A stretch of DNA of 64,000 nt from Mesorhizobium sp. WSM4904 (GCF_029674545.1 NZ_CP121354.1:4411001-4475000), one strand, 5' to 3'; counted from the stretch's first letter, positions 48,599 through 58,256 are shown. Translations and numbers: made by a program. The notes: generated by a model not told the origin, from the letters alone.

Positions 48599-49912
48599 AT
48601 GTCCGCCCCACGCGTCAGTTTCGTCAGTCTTGGTTGCCCGAAGGCGCTCGTCGACTCCGAGCGCATCATCACGCGGCTCCGCGCCGAGGGCTACGAGATC
48701 GCGCGCAAGCATGACGGCGCCGATCTCGTCGTCGTCAACACGTGCGGCTTCCTCGATTCGGCGCGTGACGAGTCGCTCAACGCCATCGGCTCAGCCCTTT
48801 CCGAAAACGGCCGCGTCATCGTCACCGGCTGCCTCGGCGCCGAGCCGGAGGTCATCCGCGAGAAACACCCCAATGTGCTGGCGATCACCGGCCCGCAGGC
48901 CTATGAGAGCGTGATGGCGGCGGTGCACGAGGCCGCTCCGCCGAGCCACGACCCGTATGTCGATCTTCTGCCGCCGCAGGGCGTGAAGCTCACGCCGCGC
49001 CACTACGCCTATCTGAAGATATCGGAGGGCTGCAACAACCGCTGCACCTTCTGCATCATCCCGGCGCTGCGCGGCGACCTCGTCTCCCGCCCGGCGGCGG
49101 ACGTGCTGCGCGAGGCCGAAAAGCTCGCCAAGGCCGGCGTCAAGGAAATCCTCGTCATCTCGCAGGACACCAGCGCCTACGGCATCGACATCAAATACCA
49201 GACGAGCCTGTTCGGCGATCGCGAGGTGCGGGCGAAATTCCTCGATCTCGCCGAGGAGCTTGGCCGGCTAGGCATCTGGATACGCATGCACTATGTCTAC
49301 CCCTACCCCCATGTCGCCGACGTCATTCCGCTGATGGCGGAGGGAAAAATCCTTCCCTATCTCGACATCCCTTTTCAGCATGCCTCGCCGCAGGTGCTGA
49401 AGAACATGCGCCGTCCCGCCCATGGCGAAAAGACGCTGGAGCGCATTCGCGGCTGGCGCGAGATCTGCCCGGACCTTGCCATCCGTTCGACCTTCATCGT
49501 CGGCTTCCCCGGCGAGACCGAGGACGATTTCCAGATGCTGCTCGACTGGCTGGACGAGGCGAAAATCGACCGCGCCGGCTGCTTCAAATACGAACCGGTC
49601 AAGGGCGCTCGCTCCAATGAGCTCGGCCTCGAACAGGTGCCGCAGGAGATCAAGGAAGCGCGCTGGCACCGCTTCATGCAGCGCCAGCAGAAGATCTCGG
49701 CAACGCAGTTGGCCAAGAAGGTCGGCAAGCGCCTGCCGGTGCTGATCGACGAGGCGCACGGCACCTCGGCGAAGGGCCGCACCAAATACGACGCGCCCGA
49801 GATCGACGGCTCCGTGCACATCCAGTCGCGCCGGCCGCTGCGCGCCGGCGAGATCGTCACGGTCAAGATCGACCGCGCCGATGCTTACGACCTCTACGGC
49901 TCGGCGGTATGA
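48599..49912 (+). CDS. rimO: Ribosomal protein S12 methylthiotransferase RimO
   Basis: This 437-residue radical SAM enzyme adds a methylthio group to an aspartate of ribosomal protein S12. The N-terminal cluster cysteines are in [19 protein letters not shown] and GCLGAEPE. The radical SAM motif is [10 protein letters not shown]-terminal TRAM-like domain closes the protein. I chose the ATG at 48599; a start four codons upstream is possible. A hairpin follows the gene but with its T tract on the other strand. Confidence 0.96.
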   Translation: MSAPRVSFVSLGCPKALVDSERIITRLRAEGYEIARKHDGADLVVVNTCGFLDSARDESLNAIGSALSENGRVIVTGCLGAEPEVIREKHPNVLAITGPQAYESVMAAVHEAAPPSHDPYVDLLPPQGVKLTPRHYAYLKISEGCNNRCTFCIIPALRGDLVSRPAADVLREAEKLAKAGVKEILVISQDTSAYGIDIKYQTSLFGDREVRAKFLDLAEELGRLGIWIRMHYVYPYPHVADVIPLMAEGKILPYLDIPFQHASPQVLKNMRRPAHGEKTLERIRGWREICPDLAIRSTFIVGFPGETEDDFQMLLDWLDEAKIDRAGCFKYEPVKGARSNELGLEQVPQEIKEARWHRFMQRQQKISATQLAKKVGKRLPVLIDEAHGTSAKGRTKYDAPEIDGSVHIQSRRPLRAGEIVTVKIDRADAYDLYGSAV

Positions 49913-49940
49913 CAGCCGCGCGAGCGTAGCCATCCTCTCG

Positions 49941-49967
49941 TGAAAAAGGGCGCCTTCTGGCGCCCTT
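49941..49967. terminator. Hairpin between converging rimO and a hypothetical gene
   Basis: AAGGGCGCC pairs with GGCGCCCTT around the loop TTCT. On the minus strand it is followed by five Ts, so it best terminates the minus-strand hypothetical gene; on the plus strand only a weak AT stretch follows. Confidence 0.75.
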
Positions 49968-50009
49968 AAACTTAATGGCCCTCAATGGCCCTCGGCTTCA
50001 GCAGCCTCG

Positions 50010-50444
50010 TCAGAGCTTCGTAGCCTCGATCGCGGTCAGGGAACGGTCGATCGCCTGATCGAGAGTCTTATCGAGGCGCGTGCCCGTTGCGATCGCCGAC
50101 AGCCGAGCCGCAAATCCCAGATGGAAGTCGACAAACCACTCGGGGTGCGGCTCCGGCTCCGGCGAAAACGGGCCCCACCACGGCGGAAGCTTCGGTATCT
50201 TCGGCCGCGTGGGGCACCAATCGTCAAGGTCGCTCAACACCGCCTTCATATCGAGCCCACCTCGCTCGGCCACCCAAGCGGAGCGGACAAACTCGTCGGC
50301 AACCGCGGCGCCCAGTTCATGCGGCGGGAGCGGCTGTGGATTGAGTGCGACGCGCACCCCACCTTGTGGTCCGTGCGGGATGACATCGTAGATGGCGGGA
50401 AAGCGTTTCCCGATAATCGCCAAAAGCTTTTTATTCAATTGCAT
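50010..50444 (-). CDS. Hypothetical protein with LNPQPLPP motif
   Basis: This 144-residue protein contains the motif ALNPQPLPPHELG, often seen in uncharacterised bacterial proteins, a Trp/Pro-rich centre (PKLPPWWGPFSPEPEP) and a helical C-terminus. There is no signal peptide or membrane helix. I do not recognise a function. It is a single gene, preceded by a relatively AT-rich interval and followed by a hairpin with a T tract on its own strand. Confidence 0.8.
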   Translation of the reverse strand: MQLNKKLLAIIGKRFPAIYDVIPHGPQGGVRVALNPQPLPPHELGAAVADEFVRSAWVAERGGLDMKAVLSDLDDWCPTRPKIPKLPPWWGPFSPEPEPHPEWFVDFHLGFAARLSAIATGTRLDKTLDQAIDRSLTAIEATKL

Positions 50445-50724
50445 AAGACCCCCTTCCGCGGGCGCATGTCACACCAGCCGATTTCGTCTGAGTTGCGCGG
50501 TCAGCATGGAAGTAAAAGTCGGCGGCGTATGTGAAAGCGGTTACGGAACATGCAAAATGTTGCTCAAATCTAGCAAAGGCGGCGAATTCATAAAATATGA
50601 AGCGAAGTTTATCTTGAATACTTGGCGCGCAAGGCGGTCGAACGATCTTTAGCCGACTGGCAAAGCCAGGGACAATTCCCGCCCAGAGGCGGAAAAATCT
50701 TGCCAATCGACCTTACAAACGAGA
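50445..50724. other. AT-richer intergenic interval
   Basis: This stretch is much richer in A and T than the surroundings, especially 50500-50650. It probably contains the promoter of the hypothetical gene on the minus strand. A 48-codon frame from 50506 on the plus strand (Cys/Lys-rich, no similarity seen) is noted but not called. Confidence 0.5.
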
Positions 50725-50746
50725 GAGGGCGCCACAAGGCGCCCTC
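50725..50746 (-). terminator. Terminator after the BMP-family gene
   Basis: GAGGGCGCC pairs with GGCGCCCTC around the tetraloop ACAA. On the minus strand a T-containing stretch follows. It is 26 bases beyond the stop codon of the binding protein gene. Confidence 0.75.
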
Positions 50747-50771
50747 TCCGGTTCGAAACGTTCGTCGCCGT

Positions 50772-51839
50772 TTACTGCGGCAGCTTGTCGTCGATACCCT
50801 TGACGTAGAAATTCATGCCGAGAAGCGTGCCGTCGTCGGCAACCTCGCCGTCCTTCAGCCAGGGCGAGCCGTCCTGCTTGGACACCGGACCGGTGAAGGG
50901 GTTCCAGCCGCCGGCGATCTTCTTCGTGGTCGCCTCGGCCATGGCCTTGACGTCGTCGGGCATGTTCGTGAAGGGCGCGAGCTTGACGGCGCCGTCCTTG
51001 ATGCCGAGCCAGACATTATCCGGCTTCCAGGTGCCGTCGAGCGCCGCCTGCACGCGGCTGATGTAGTACGGCCCCCACTCGTCGGTGAGCGAGGTCAAGG
51101 CCGCGTTCGGTGCGAACTTTATCATGTCCGACGACTGGCCGAACCCATGCAGCTTACGCTCCTCGGCGACCTGCAGGGCGGCGGTCGAGTCGGTGTGCTG
51201 GACGATGATGTCGGCGCCCTGGTCGAACAGCGCCTTGGCGGCGTCCGCTTCCTTGCCCGGGTCGAACCAGGAATTGACCCACACGATCTTGACCTTGAAG
51301 TCGGGATTGATCGACTGCGCGCCGAGCATGAAGGAGTTGATGCCCATCACGACTTCCGGGATCGGGAAGGAAACGATGTAGCCGGCCAGCCCCTTCTTCG
51401 ATTCCTTGGCCGCGATCTGGCCGAGCACATAGCGGCCCTCATAGAAACGCGCGTTGTAGATGCCGAGATTGTCGCCGGTCTTGTAGCCGGTCGCGTGCTC
51501 GAACATCACCTTCGGAAACTTCTTGGCGACCTTCACCTCGGCGTCCATGAAGCCGAACGAGGTGCCGAAGATGATCTTGCACTTCTCGCGCGCCAGGCGC
51601 TCGAAGGCGCGGTCGGCATCAGGGCCTTCCGAGACGTTTTCGAGATAGGCGGTCTCGACCTTGTCGCCGAGCGTCTTCTCCACCTCGAGGCGGCCCTGGT
51701 CGTGCTGGTAGGAATAGCCGAAGTCGCCGATCGGACCGGTATAGACCCAGCAGGCCTTCAGCTTGCCGGCCGCCTCGGCGGTCGCCGCCAGCGACAGGGC
51801 CGCGGCGGTGGTCATAAGCGCAATAAGCAGTTTTTTCAT
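50772..51839 (-). CDS. BMP/PnrA-family ABC transporter substrate-binding protein
   Basis: This 355-residue periplasmic protein has a Sec signal peptide (MKKLLIALMTTAAALSLAAT ending near residue 24). The BMP domain is recognisable by VYTGPIGDFGYSYQHDQG, FGTSFGFMDAE and HATGYKTGDN. BMP/PnrA-family proteins bind purine nucleosides in many bacteria. It is followed by, and transcribed with, two permeases and one ATPase encoded upstream on the same strand, in the order ATPase, permease, permease, binding protein. No lipobox is seen, as usual for Gram-negative members. Confidence 0.92.
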   Translation of the reverse strand: MKKLLIALMTTAAALSLAATAEAAGKLKACWVYTGPIGDFGYSYQHDQGRLEVEKTLGDKVETAYLENVSEGPDADRAFERLAREKCKIIFGTSFGFMDAEVKVAKKFPKVMFEHATGYKTGDNLGIYNARFYEGRYVLGQIAAKESKKGLAGYIVSFPIPEVVMGINSFMLGAQSINPDFKVKIVWVNSWFDPGKEADAAKALFDQGADIIVQHTDSTAALQVAEERKLHGFGQSSDMIKFAPNAALTSLTDEWGPYYISRVQAALDGTWKPDNVWLGIKDGAVKLAPFTNMPDDVKAMAEATTKKIAGGWNPFTGPVSKQDGSPWLKDGEVADDGTLLGMNFYVKGIDDKLPQ

Positions 51840-51890
51840 CGTGTTACCTCTCTGAGTTAAGCCTTGGAGCTTCCCGTCTTTTTGTTGTCG

Positions 51891-52811
51891 TCAACGATCC
51901 GGAACGAATGGCTGCCCCAACGAAGCCGGCGTGTTCATCATCGTTAGCCGCTTGTTGCGCGAGATTAGAACGAGAACCACGATGGTTGCCAGATAGGGCA
52001 GCGAAGAAAGAAACTGCGAAGGCACGGGAATGCCAAAAGCCTGTGCATGAAGCTGGCCGATCCACACGGCGCCGAAGATATAGGCGCCCGCCAGCACCCG
52101 CCACGGACGCCAGGACGCAAACACCACCAGCGCCAGCGCGATCCAGCCGCGGCCCGCGCTCATGTTCTCGACCCATTGCGGCGTGTAGACGAGCGACAGG
52201 TGCCCACCGGCGAGCCCGGCGCAGGCGCCGCCGAAGATCACCGCAAGATAGCGGTAGCGGATAACCTTGATGCCGAGCGCATGCGCCGAAGAGTGGCTGT
52301 CGCCGATCGAGCGGAGCGTAAGGCCGGTGCGCGTCTTGAACAGGAACCACATCACGGCGGCAGTAAGCGCGATCGATAGGTAGAACAGCGGATCCTGGCC
52401 GAAGATCAGCTTGCCGACGACCGGGATCGAGCTCAGGCCGGGGATGTCGAGGTTCGGCAGCCTGACGCCGGGCTGACCGACGAAGCTGGTGCCGATCATG
52501 CCGGAGAGGCCGAGGCCGAGCAGCGTCAGCGACAGGCCGGTCGCCACCTGGTTGGTGGCCAAGGACAGCGTCATGACGGCGAAGAGCAGCGAAAAAAGCG
52601 CGCCGACGATGATCGCGGCAAGCAGCCCGATCCAGGGCGATCCGGTGAGATAGCCTGCGCCGAAGCCGCCGACGGCGCCCATGATCATCATGCCTTCGAC
52701 GCCGAGGTTGAGCACGCCGGAGCGCTCCACCACCAGCTCGCCGATGGCAGCAATCAGGAGCGGCGTCGCGGCGGTCGCGATGGTCAAAAGGATGTTGACG
52801 GTGATGTCCAT
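51891..52811 (-). CDS. ABC transporter permease, BPD_transp_2 family
   Basis: This 306-residue inner membrane protein has about eight to nine hydrophobic helices. The family signature NLGVEGMMIMGAVGGFGAGY lies near the N-terminus, and GDSHSSAHALGI near the cytoplasmic coupling region. It corresponds to the YufQ/NupQ-type subunit of nucleoside uptake systems. Its ATG shares one base with the stop of the preceding permease gene (TGATG). Confidence 0.93.
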   Translation of the reverse strand: MDITVNILLTIATAATPLLIAAIGELVVERSGVLNLGVEGMMIMGAVGGFGAGYLTGSPWIGLLAAIIVGALFSLLFAVMTLSLATNQVATGLSLTLLGLGLSGMIGTSFVGQPGVRLPNLDIPGLSSIPVVGKLIFGQDPLFYLSIALTAAVMWFLFKTRTGLTLRSIGDSHSSAHALGIKVIRYRYLAVIFGGACAGLAGGHLSLVYTPQWVENMSAGRGWIALALVVFASWRPWRVLAGAYIFGAVWIGQLHAQAFGIPVPSQFLSSLPYLATIVVLVLISRNKRLTMMNTPASLGQPFVPDR

Positions 52812-53923
52812 CAGCGTGCCTCCTCCAGCTTGGGCGCGGCCTCGAGTTTCGGCGCGGCAAAACCGATCAGACGAATGCGGTAATGAATGAGCGTGTCGCA
52901 GCCGAGCACGAAGAACAGAAGCATGCCCTGGAACACCCGCGCCACCTTGTCGGAGATGCCGAGCGCGGTCTGCACCGCCTCGCCGCCGAGATAGGTCAGC
53001 GCCAGCACCAGGCCGGCGGCGACGATGCCCAGCGGATTGAGACGGCCGAGGAAGGCGACGATGATGGCGGTGAAGCCGTAGCCGGGCGAGATCACCGGCT
53101 GCAGCTGGCCGATGGCGCCGGACACTTCCGAGATGCCCGCCAGCCCCGCCAGCGCGCCGGACAGCAGGAAGGTGAAGAACACCATCTTGTTGAAGCCGAA
53201 GCCGGCGAAGCGCCCTGCCCTCGGGCTAGAGCCCAGCACGCGGACCTCGAAACCCTTCAGCATGCGGCTCATCATCAGCCAGATCGCTATCGCCGCGACC
53301 AGCGCGAAGACGAAGCCCCAATTGGCGCGGCCAGCATCCGGCATCAGCTCCGGCAGGACGGCCGCGTCGCCGAACTGGATGGTCTGCGGAAAGCCATGGC
53401 CCTGCGGATCGCGCCAGGGTCCGCGCACCAGCCAGTCGAGGAAGAGCTGCGCCACATAAACCAGCATCAGGCTGGTCAGGATCTCGTTGGTGCTGAAGCG
53501 GGTCTTGAGCAGCGCCGGGATAGCCGCGTAGAGCGCGCCGCCCACCATGCCGAGCAAGAGCATCAGCGGCAGCACCAGCGGACCTTCGAATTCGGGGAAC
53601 AGCACCGGGATGATCGAGCCGAAGATGCCGCCCAGGATGAACTGGCCTTCGGCGCCGATGTTCCAGATGTTGGCCTTGTAGCAGACCGACAGGCCGACGG
53701 CGATCAGGATCAGCGGCGCCGCCTTGATGGCCAGCTCGTGCAGCTGCCAGACCTCGCTGACCGGCTCAATAAAGTAGACATTGAAGGCGTTGAACGGATT
53801 GACGCCGAGCAATGCGAACATGATGGCGCCGGCGACCATCGTCAGCGCGAAGGCGATGAAGGGCGACAGCACCGAAAACAGCGCCGAGCGTTGCGGACGT
53901 TTGACGAGTTCGAGGCGCATCAT
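52811..53923 (-). CDS. ABC transporter permease, BPD_transp_2 family
   Basis: This 370-residue membrane subunit is the longer of two permeases. Family markers are WNIGAEGQFILGGIFG and the C-terminal GFTAIIVAFLGRLNPLGI. It corresponds to the YufP/NupP-type subunit. The start overlaps the ATPase stop by four bases (ATGA), so the two are translationally coupled. Confidence 0.93.
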   Translation of the reverse strand: MMRLELVKRPQRSALFSVLSPFIAFALTMVAGAIMFALLGVNPFNAFNVYFIEPVSEVWQLHELAIKAAPLILIAVGLSVCYKANIWNIGAEGQFILGGIFGSIIPVLFPEFEGPLVLPLMLLLGMVGGALYAAIPALLKTRFSTNEILTSLMLVYVAQLFLDWLVRGPWRDPQGHGFPQTIQFGDAAVLPELMPDAGRANWGFVFALVAAIAIWLMMSRMLKGFEVRVLGSSPRAGRFAGFGFNKMVFFTFLLSGALAGLAGISEVSGAIGQLQPVISPGYGFTAIIVAFLGRLNPLGIVAAGLVLALTYLGGEAVQTALGISDKVARVFQGMLLFFVLGCDTLIHYRIRLIGFAAPKLEAAPKLEEAR

Positions 53924-55485
53924 GCCGTCTCCAGCGTGTGTTCGGCGTGGCCGGGCTCGGCCCCGCCCATCAGCAAGCCGATCTTTTCGAATGTGGCCTC
54001 GGCAATCGGCAGCGGCGCGGACAGCTGGCCATTGTGCATGACCGCGATGGCATCCGACAGTTCGAACAATTCGTCGAGGTCCTGGCTGATGACGAGAACC
54101 GCCGAGCCGCTGCGGGCAAGCTCGATGAGCGCCTGGCGGATATGGGCGGCGGCACCGGCATCAACGCCCCAGGTCGGCTGGTTGACGACGAGCACGCTCG
54201 GCTTGCGGTCGAGCTCGCGGCCGACGATGAATTTCTGCAGATTGCCGCCGGATAGCGCCGCGGCCTCCGGATCGGGCGCGCTCTTGCGCACGTCCATCGC
54301 GGTGATGATGCGCTGGGCGGCGCTGTAGACGGAAGCGTTCTTGACCATGCCGCCGGAACCGACGAAGGACTTGCCGTCGGTGGCATGGCGCGAGAGCAAA
54401 AGGTTCTCTGAAAGCTTCATCCTGGGCGCCGCGCCGTGGCCGAGGCGCTCTTCCGGAACGAAGGCGGCACCCATCAGGCGCCTGCCGGTGATCGAGAGCC
54501 CGCCGGCGTCCTTGCCGCGGATGCGCACCGAACCGGCATCCTGCTGCAGCACCTCGCCGGAAACGGATTCGAAGAACTCGCCCTGGCCGTTGCCCGCGAC
54601 GCCGGCGATGCCGATCACCTCGCCGGCACGCACGGAAAGATTGATGTTTTTGAGCGGGATGGCGAAAGGCGTCGCCGGCTTGCGGGTTAGCCCGCGGATC
54701 TCCAGCAGCGCCGGCGCGGTCTCGATGCCTTCCGCCGGCGCGCGTACCACCGGCTTGACCTCGTTGCCGACCATCATGCGGGCAAGCGACGCGGCCGTCT
54801 CCTGGCGCGGATTGCAATGGCCGACGACCTTGCCGTGGCGCAGCACCGTGGCGCGGTCGCAGATGCGTTTGACCTCTTCGAGCCGGTGCGAAATGTAGAG
54901 GATCGACTTGCCCTCCGAGCGCAGCCGCTCCAGCGTCTCGAATAGCTTGTCTGCCTCCTGAGGCGTCAGCACGGAGGTCGGCTCGTCGAGGATGATGAGC
55001 TGCGGCGTCTGCAAGAGGCAGCGGATGATCTCGATGCGCTGGCGCTCGCCGACCGAGAGGTCGCCGACCAGCGATTCCGGATCGAGCGGTAGCCCGTAGC
55101 TGTAGGAGAGCGCCCTCGCCTTCGCGGCGATGGTGCTGATCGGCGAGCCGTCGTTGAGCGAAAGCGCGATGTTTTCGGCCGCCGTCAGCGCCTCGAACAG
55201 CGAGAAATGCTGGAAGACCATACCGATGCCGAGCTTCTTGGCGACGCCTGGGCTGGTGATCCTGACGGGCTTGCCGTCCCAGAATATCTCGCCCGAATTC
55301 GGCTCGAGCGATCCGAACAGCATCTTGACCAGCGTCGACTTTCCGGCGCCGTTCTCGCCGAGCAACGCGTGGATCTCGCCCTTCGCGATGTTGAGGTCGA
55401 TGTGATCGCACGCCGTCAGCGTGCCGAAAATCTTCGTAAGGCCACGAACCTCGAGCAGGTTCGCCCTGTCATGATTTGCACTCAC
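53920..55485 (-). CDS. ABC transporter ATP-binding protein, two-domain
   Basis: This 521-residue ATPase has two nucleotide-binding domains. The first has Walker A GENGAGKST, signature LSVGERQRIEI and Walker B LIILDEPTSVL. The second has a degenerate Walker A (GVAGNGQGEF), signature LSGGNLQKF and Walker B VLVVNQPTWGVD where the usual Glu is Gln. Such asymmetry is usual for RbsA- and YufO-type ATPases. I chose the GTG at 55485, five bases after a GGGAGG site; an ATG at 55497 is an alternative. It starts the four-gene nucleoside-type uptake operon. Confidence 0.92.
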   Translation of the reverse strand: MSANHDRANLLEVRGLTKIFGTLTACDHIDLNIAKGEIHALLGENGAGKSTLVKMLFGSLEPNSGEIFWDGKPVRITSPGVAKKLGIGMVFQHFSLFEALTAAENIALSLNDGSPISTIAAKARALSYSYGLPLDPESLVGDLSVGERQRIEIIRCLLQTPQLIILDEPTSVLTPQEADKLFETLERLRSEGKSILYISHRLEEVKRICDRATVLRHGKVVGHCNPRQETAASLARMMVGNEVKPVVRAPAEGIETAPALLEIRGLTRKPATPFAIPLKNINLSVRAGEVIGIAGVAGNGQGEFFESVSGEVLQQDAGSVRIRGKDAGGLSITGRRLMGAAFVPEERLGHGAAPRMKLSENLLLSRHATDGKSFVGSGGMVKNASVYSAAQRIITAMDVRKSAPDPEAAALSGGNLQKFIVGRELDRKPSVLVVNQPTWGVDAGAAAHIRQALIELARSGSAVLVISQDLDELFELSDAIAVMHNGQLSAPLPIAEATFEKIGLLMGGAEPGHAEHTLETA

Positions 55486-55710
55486 AGTGCCTCCCATCCA
55501 GTTACCCGGATATGTTCTGTGTTCCCGATGGTATGGTATGCGCGGCCGGCTTCCGTCGGAAAGCGCCACCCAACTTGAAAGAGCTTCAAGAATTCCAGCG
55601 GAAACTCAAGGGGGTAAGATATACCTATTGAGGGTGCAGGAAAGGCTGGCTGGCTTTTCGGGCAAAGCGTGCCTTCACGCTTGGCAAGGCGCTGAAAAAC
55701 AAGGCGGCCG

Positions 55711-55798
55711 GCTGTCGCCCGAAAGTGGGAAGCGGTTTCGGGATAAAGACATGCTTGAAAGCGCGTGGAGCGAATCTGAAAAGATCGCGACGCGCTTT
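55711..55798. repeat. RIME-like intergenic palindromic repeat, copy 2
   Basis: It contains CCCGAAAGTGGGAAGCGG, TTTCGGG, AAAGACATGC, AAAGCGCG and GATCGCGACGCGCTTT, matching the copy at 15500-15600 over most of its length. The left outer arm is altered. Its end overlaps the stop codon of the quinone oxidoreductase gene by two bases. Confidence 0.8.
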
Positions 55799-56774
55799 AG
55801 GGAATGAGGACGGTCGTGCCGGTCGTCTTGCGAGCCTCGAGATCCGATTGCGCTCGTGCCGCATCCTTCAGCGCGTAGCGCTGGTTGATCTTGATCTCGA
55901 CGGCGCCGCTCAGCACCACATCGAAGAGAGCCTCGGCCGACGCCACCAGATCCTCGCGCTCGGCGTTGTAAACGAAGATCGTCGGCCGGGTCGCATAGAG
56001 CGAGCCTTTTTGCGCCAGAAGCGACATCGAGAATGGCGGGATCGGCCCCGACGACTGGCCGAAGCTGACGAACATGCCGAGCGGTCTCAGGCAATCGAGC
56101 GAAGCGGGAAAAGTATCGTTACCGACGGAATCGTAGACGACATCGCATTTCTTGCCACCGGTGATAGCGGCGACGCCGGCGACGAAATCCTGCTCCTTGT
56201 AATTGATGACATGGTCGAAGCCATGCGCCTTGGCGAGCTCGATCTTGTCGCTGGAGCTTGCCGTGCCGATCACGGTCGCGCCGAGATGCTTTGCCCACTG
56301 GCCCAGGATGAGGCCGACACCGCCGGCCGCGGCATGGTAGAGGATCGTGTCGCCGGCCTTCACTTTATAGGTGCGGCGCAGCAGATATTCCGCCGTCATG
56401 CCCTTCAGCATCATGGCGGCCGCCTGCTCGTCGCTGATGCCGTCCGGCACCTTGACCACGCGATCCGCGGCGATCACCCGTTGCTCGCAATAGGCGCCGA
56501 CATTGACCGCGTAGGCGACGCGGTCGCCGGGCTCCAGCCAGTCGACGCCGGCGCCGACGGCGAGCACCACGCCGGCCGCCTCGCTGCCCGGGACCAGCGG
56601 GAAGCCGCCCGGCGGCGGATAAAGGCCCGAACGGTGATAGACGTCGATGAAGTTGAGGCCGATCGCCGTGTGCCTGATCAGGATCTGACCGGCGCCCGGC
56701 TGGCCGGGATCGGCATCCTCATAGACCAGAACCTCGGGGCCGCCATGGGCGTGAATGCGGATCGCTTTGGACAT
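55797..56774 (-). CDS. qor: NADPH:quinone oxidoreductase (zinc-independent MDR family)
   Basis: This 325-residue enzyme belongs to the quinone oxidoreductase branch of the medium-chain dehydrogenase family and reduces quinones with NADPH in the cytosol. It shows NFIDVYHRSGLYP, VPGSEAAGVV and the cofactor motif AAAGGVGLILGQWAKHLGA. No zinc-binding cysteine cluster is present. The gene is monocistronic between an ABC operon and pcs. A RIME-like repeat abuts its 3' end. Confidence 0.94.
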   Translation of the reverse strand: MSKAIRIHAHGGPEVLVYEDADPGQPGAGQILIRHTAIGLNFIDVYHRSGLYPPPGGFPLVPGSEAAGVVLAVGAGVDWLEPGDRVAYAVNVGAYCEQRVIAADRVVKVPDGISDEQAAAMMLKGMTAEYLLRRTYKVKAGDTILYHAAAGGVGLILGQWAKHLGATVIGTASSSDKIELAKAHGFDHVINYKEQDFVAGVAAITGGKKCDVVYDSVGNDTFPASLDCLRPLGMFVSFGQSSGPIPPFSMSLLAQKGSLYATRPTIFVYNAEREDLVASAEALFDVVLSGAVEIKINQRYALKDAARAQSDLEARKTTGTTVLIP

Positions 56775-56814
56775 CGCTCAATTTTCTCGGGAAGGATGGA
56801 AGCTAGATTTAGGG

Positions 56815-57657
56815 TCAGGATTTCTTGGCGCCAAGATTGGGGAACATCTGCATCACGCCCCCGATGCAGGCGAGATAGAGGCCGGTGATGGTGATGCCGA
56901 TCTTGGTGAAGTCGCTGACCTGTTCACCCAGGACGCCGATCTGATTGTAGAAGCTGGCGAGTGCGGCCTGTGCCAGCGCAAGCGCGCCGAAAGCGCACCA
57001 CAGAAGGATCATGCCGAGATTGAGCGACCTGAGCCGGACCACCCGCACCGGATGGATGAAGTTGATCGGCAGGAAAGTGAGGATGCCGGCCACCACGACC
57101 ACGGCGAAAGAAACCCACGGTCCCGGTTCGATGACGAAGAGGGTGAACACCACCATGTTCCAGACGACAGGAAATCCCTTGAAGAAGTTCTCCTTCGTCT
57201 TCATGCCGGTGTCGGCATAATAGATCGCGCTCGACACCACGATGATGGCCGCCGACAGGAATGAGAGGTTCTCGCCCATGAAGCCGCGCTGATAGAGCGC
57301 GAAGGCCGGGATGAGCACGTAGGTCACGTAGTCGATGATATTGTCGAGCATTTCCCCCGACCATGTCGGCAGGATTTCCTTGACTTCGAGCTTCCTGGCG
57401 ATCGGGCCGTCGATCCCGTCGACGAAGAGGGCCAGCCCCAGCCACCAGAACATCGCCGTCCAGCGCTCCTCGCTGGCGGCGACCAGCGACAGGAAGGCGA
57501 GGAACGAGCCGGACGCGGTGAGCAGGTGCACCGAAAAAGCACGCGCCTGCGGCCACGTCACTTTCTTCTTCGGTCGCGGAATCCGCTCCGCGATTTTCTT
57601 GGCCGCCTTCCTGGCTGCTGTGTTCTTGCTCACGGGCCTCGCCAATCCAGCTTGCAT
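56815..57657 (-). CDS. pcs: Phosphatidylcholine synthase
   Basis: This 280-residue membrane enzyme condenses choline with CDP-diacylglycerol to make phosphatidylcholine, a pathway typical of rhizobia and relatives. The CDP-alcohol phosphotransferase signature is visible, with Asp80, Gly81, Asp83, Gly84, Ala87-Arg88, then Gly101, Asp105 and Asp109. About seven or eight hydrophobic helices follow. A basic N-terminal extension of about 35 residues precedes. The start lies 28 bases inside the upstream DUF1326 gene, so both are co-translated. Confidence 0.95.
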   Translation of the reverse strand: MQAGLARPVSKNTAARKAAKKIAERIPRPKKKVTWPQARAFSVHLLTASGSFLAFLSLVAASEERWTAMFWWLGLALFVDGIDGPIARKLEVKEILPTWSGEMLDNIIDYVTYVLIPAFALYQRGFMGENLSFLSAAIIVVSSAIYYADTGMKTKENFFKGFPVVWNMVVFTLFVIEPGPWVSFAVVVVAGILTFLPINFIHPVRVVRLRSLNLGMILLWCAFGALALAQAALASFYNQIGVLGEQVSDFTKIGITITGLYLACIGGVMQMFPNLGAKKS

Positions 57658-58244
57658 ATCTCGGCCGAACGGCCGGCGAAATTCCAGTTGCGGCCGAAGG
57701 CGCGCATCTTGCTCTTGTCGGACTTCGCCACGATGATTTCCGGCGCGATCCAGTATTCGGAATTGGTGATCACCGTATCCTTCTCGCGGTCCTTGCCGGG
57801 TATTGGCGTCACCGCGCCGTCGATGATCTTCGGTATCTGGAAGACGCGCGTCTTGTCACGCGTCTCATAGGTGATCGGCACCTGCTCGACGCCGAGGAAT
57901 TTTCCGACCAGGATCGACAGCAGCGACGTGGTCCCGCCGGCCTTGCCGGTGAATATCCTGGTCAGCGCCTTCACCGCATAGACCGAGGCGCGCTTGTCGA
58001 TGAACAGGCCGGCAGTCCAGTTGCCGCGGCTCATATAGCCGGGGATTTCCATGACCAGGCCGAGATTGAGACCGGAGAGGTCGACCTCGCCGAAATGACC
58101 GGCATCGATGCGGAAACCAGCCCAGGTCTGGCAATAGCCCTCGGTCGGCGGATGGCTGCCAAGAGACAGCACGCAAGGGCAAAAAACCGTGCAATTGCAG
58201 GAGAGTACCAGCTCTCCCTTCATCGCCCAGCTTTGATCCGTCAT
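57630..58244 (-). CDS. DUF1326 domain protein
   Basis: This 204-residue protein has an N-terminal cysteine cluster, Cys16, Cys18, Cys22 and Cys24 (CNCTVFCPC), and one more at 38. This pattern defines DUF1326 and suggests metal binding or redox activity. The rest is a beta-rich domain ending in a short C-terminal helix. There is no signal peptide. The gene is 12 bases after a DUF2182 membrane protein gene, a pairing known for DUF1326, and overlaps pcs by 28 bases. The biochemical role is not known. Confidence 0.9.
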   Translation of the reverse strand: MTDQSWAMKGELVLSCNCTVFCPCVLSLGSHPPTEGYCQTWAGFRIDAGHFGEVDLSGLNLGLVMEIPGYMSRGNWTAGLFIDKRASVYAVKALTRIFTGKAGGTTSLLSILVGKFLGVEQVPITYETRDKTRVFQIPKIIDGAVTPIPGKDREKDTVITNSEYWIAPEIIVAKSDKSKMRAFGRNWNFAGRSAEICKLDWRGP

Positions 58245-58256
58245 CGAATTCTCCCC

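Noticed and set aside
51844..52860. A second minus-strand frame overlapping the ABC permease in another phase
   Set aside because: The product is Arg-rich with no hydrophobic segments, while the alternative frame gives a clear permease with membrane helices.
52883..54328. A 481-codon plus-strand frame opposite the ABC permease and ATPase genes
   Set aside because: It has low-complexity composition and lies entirely opposite well-supported transporter genes.
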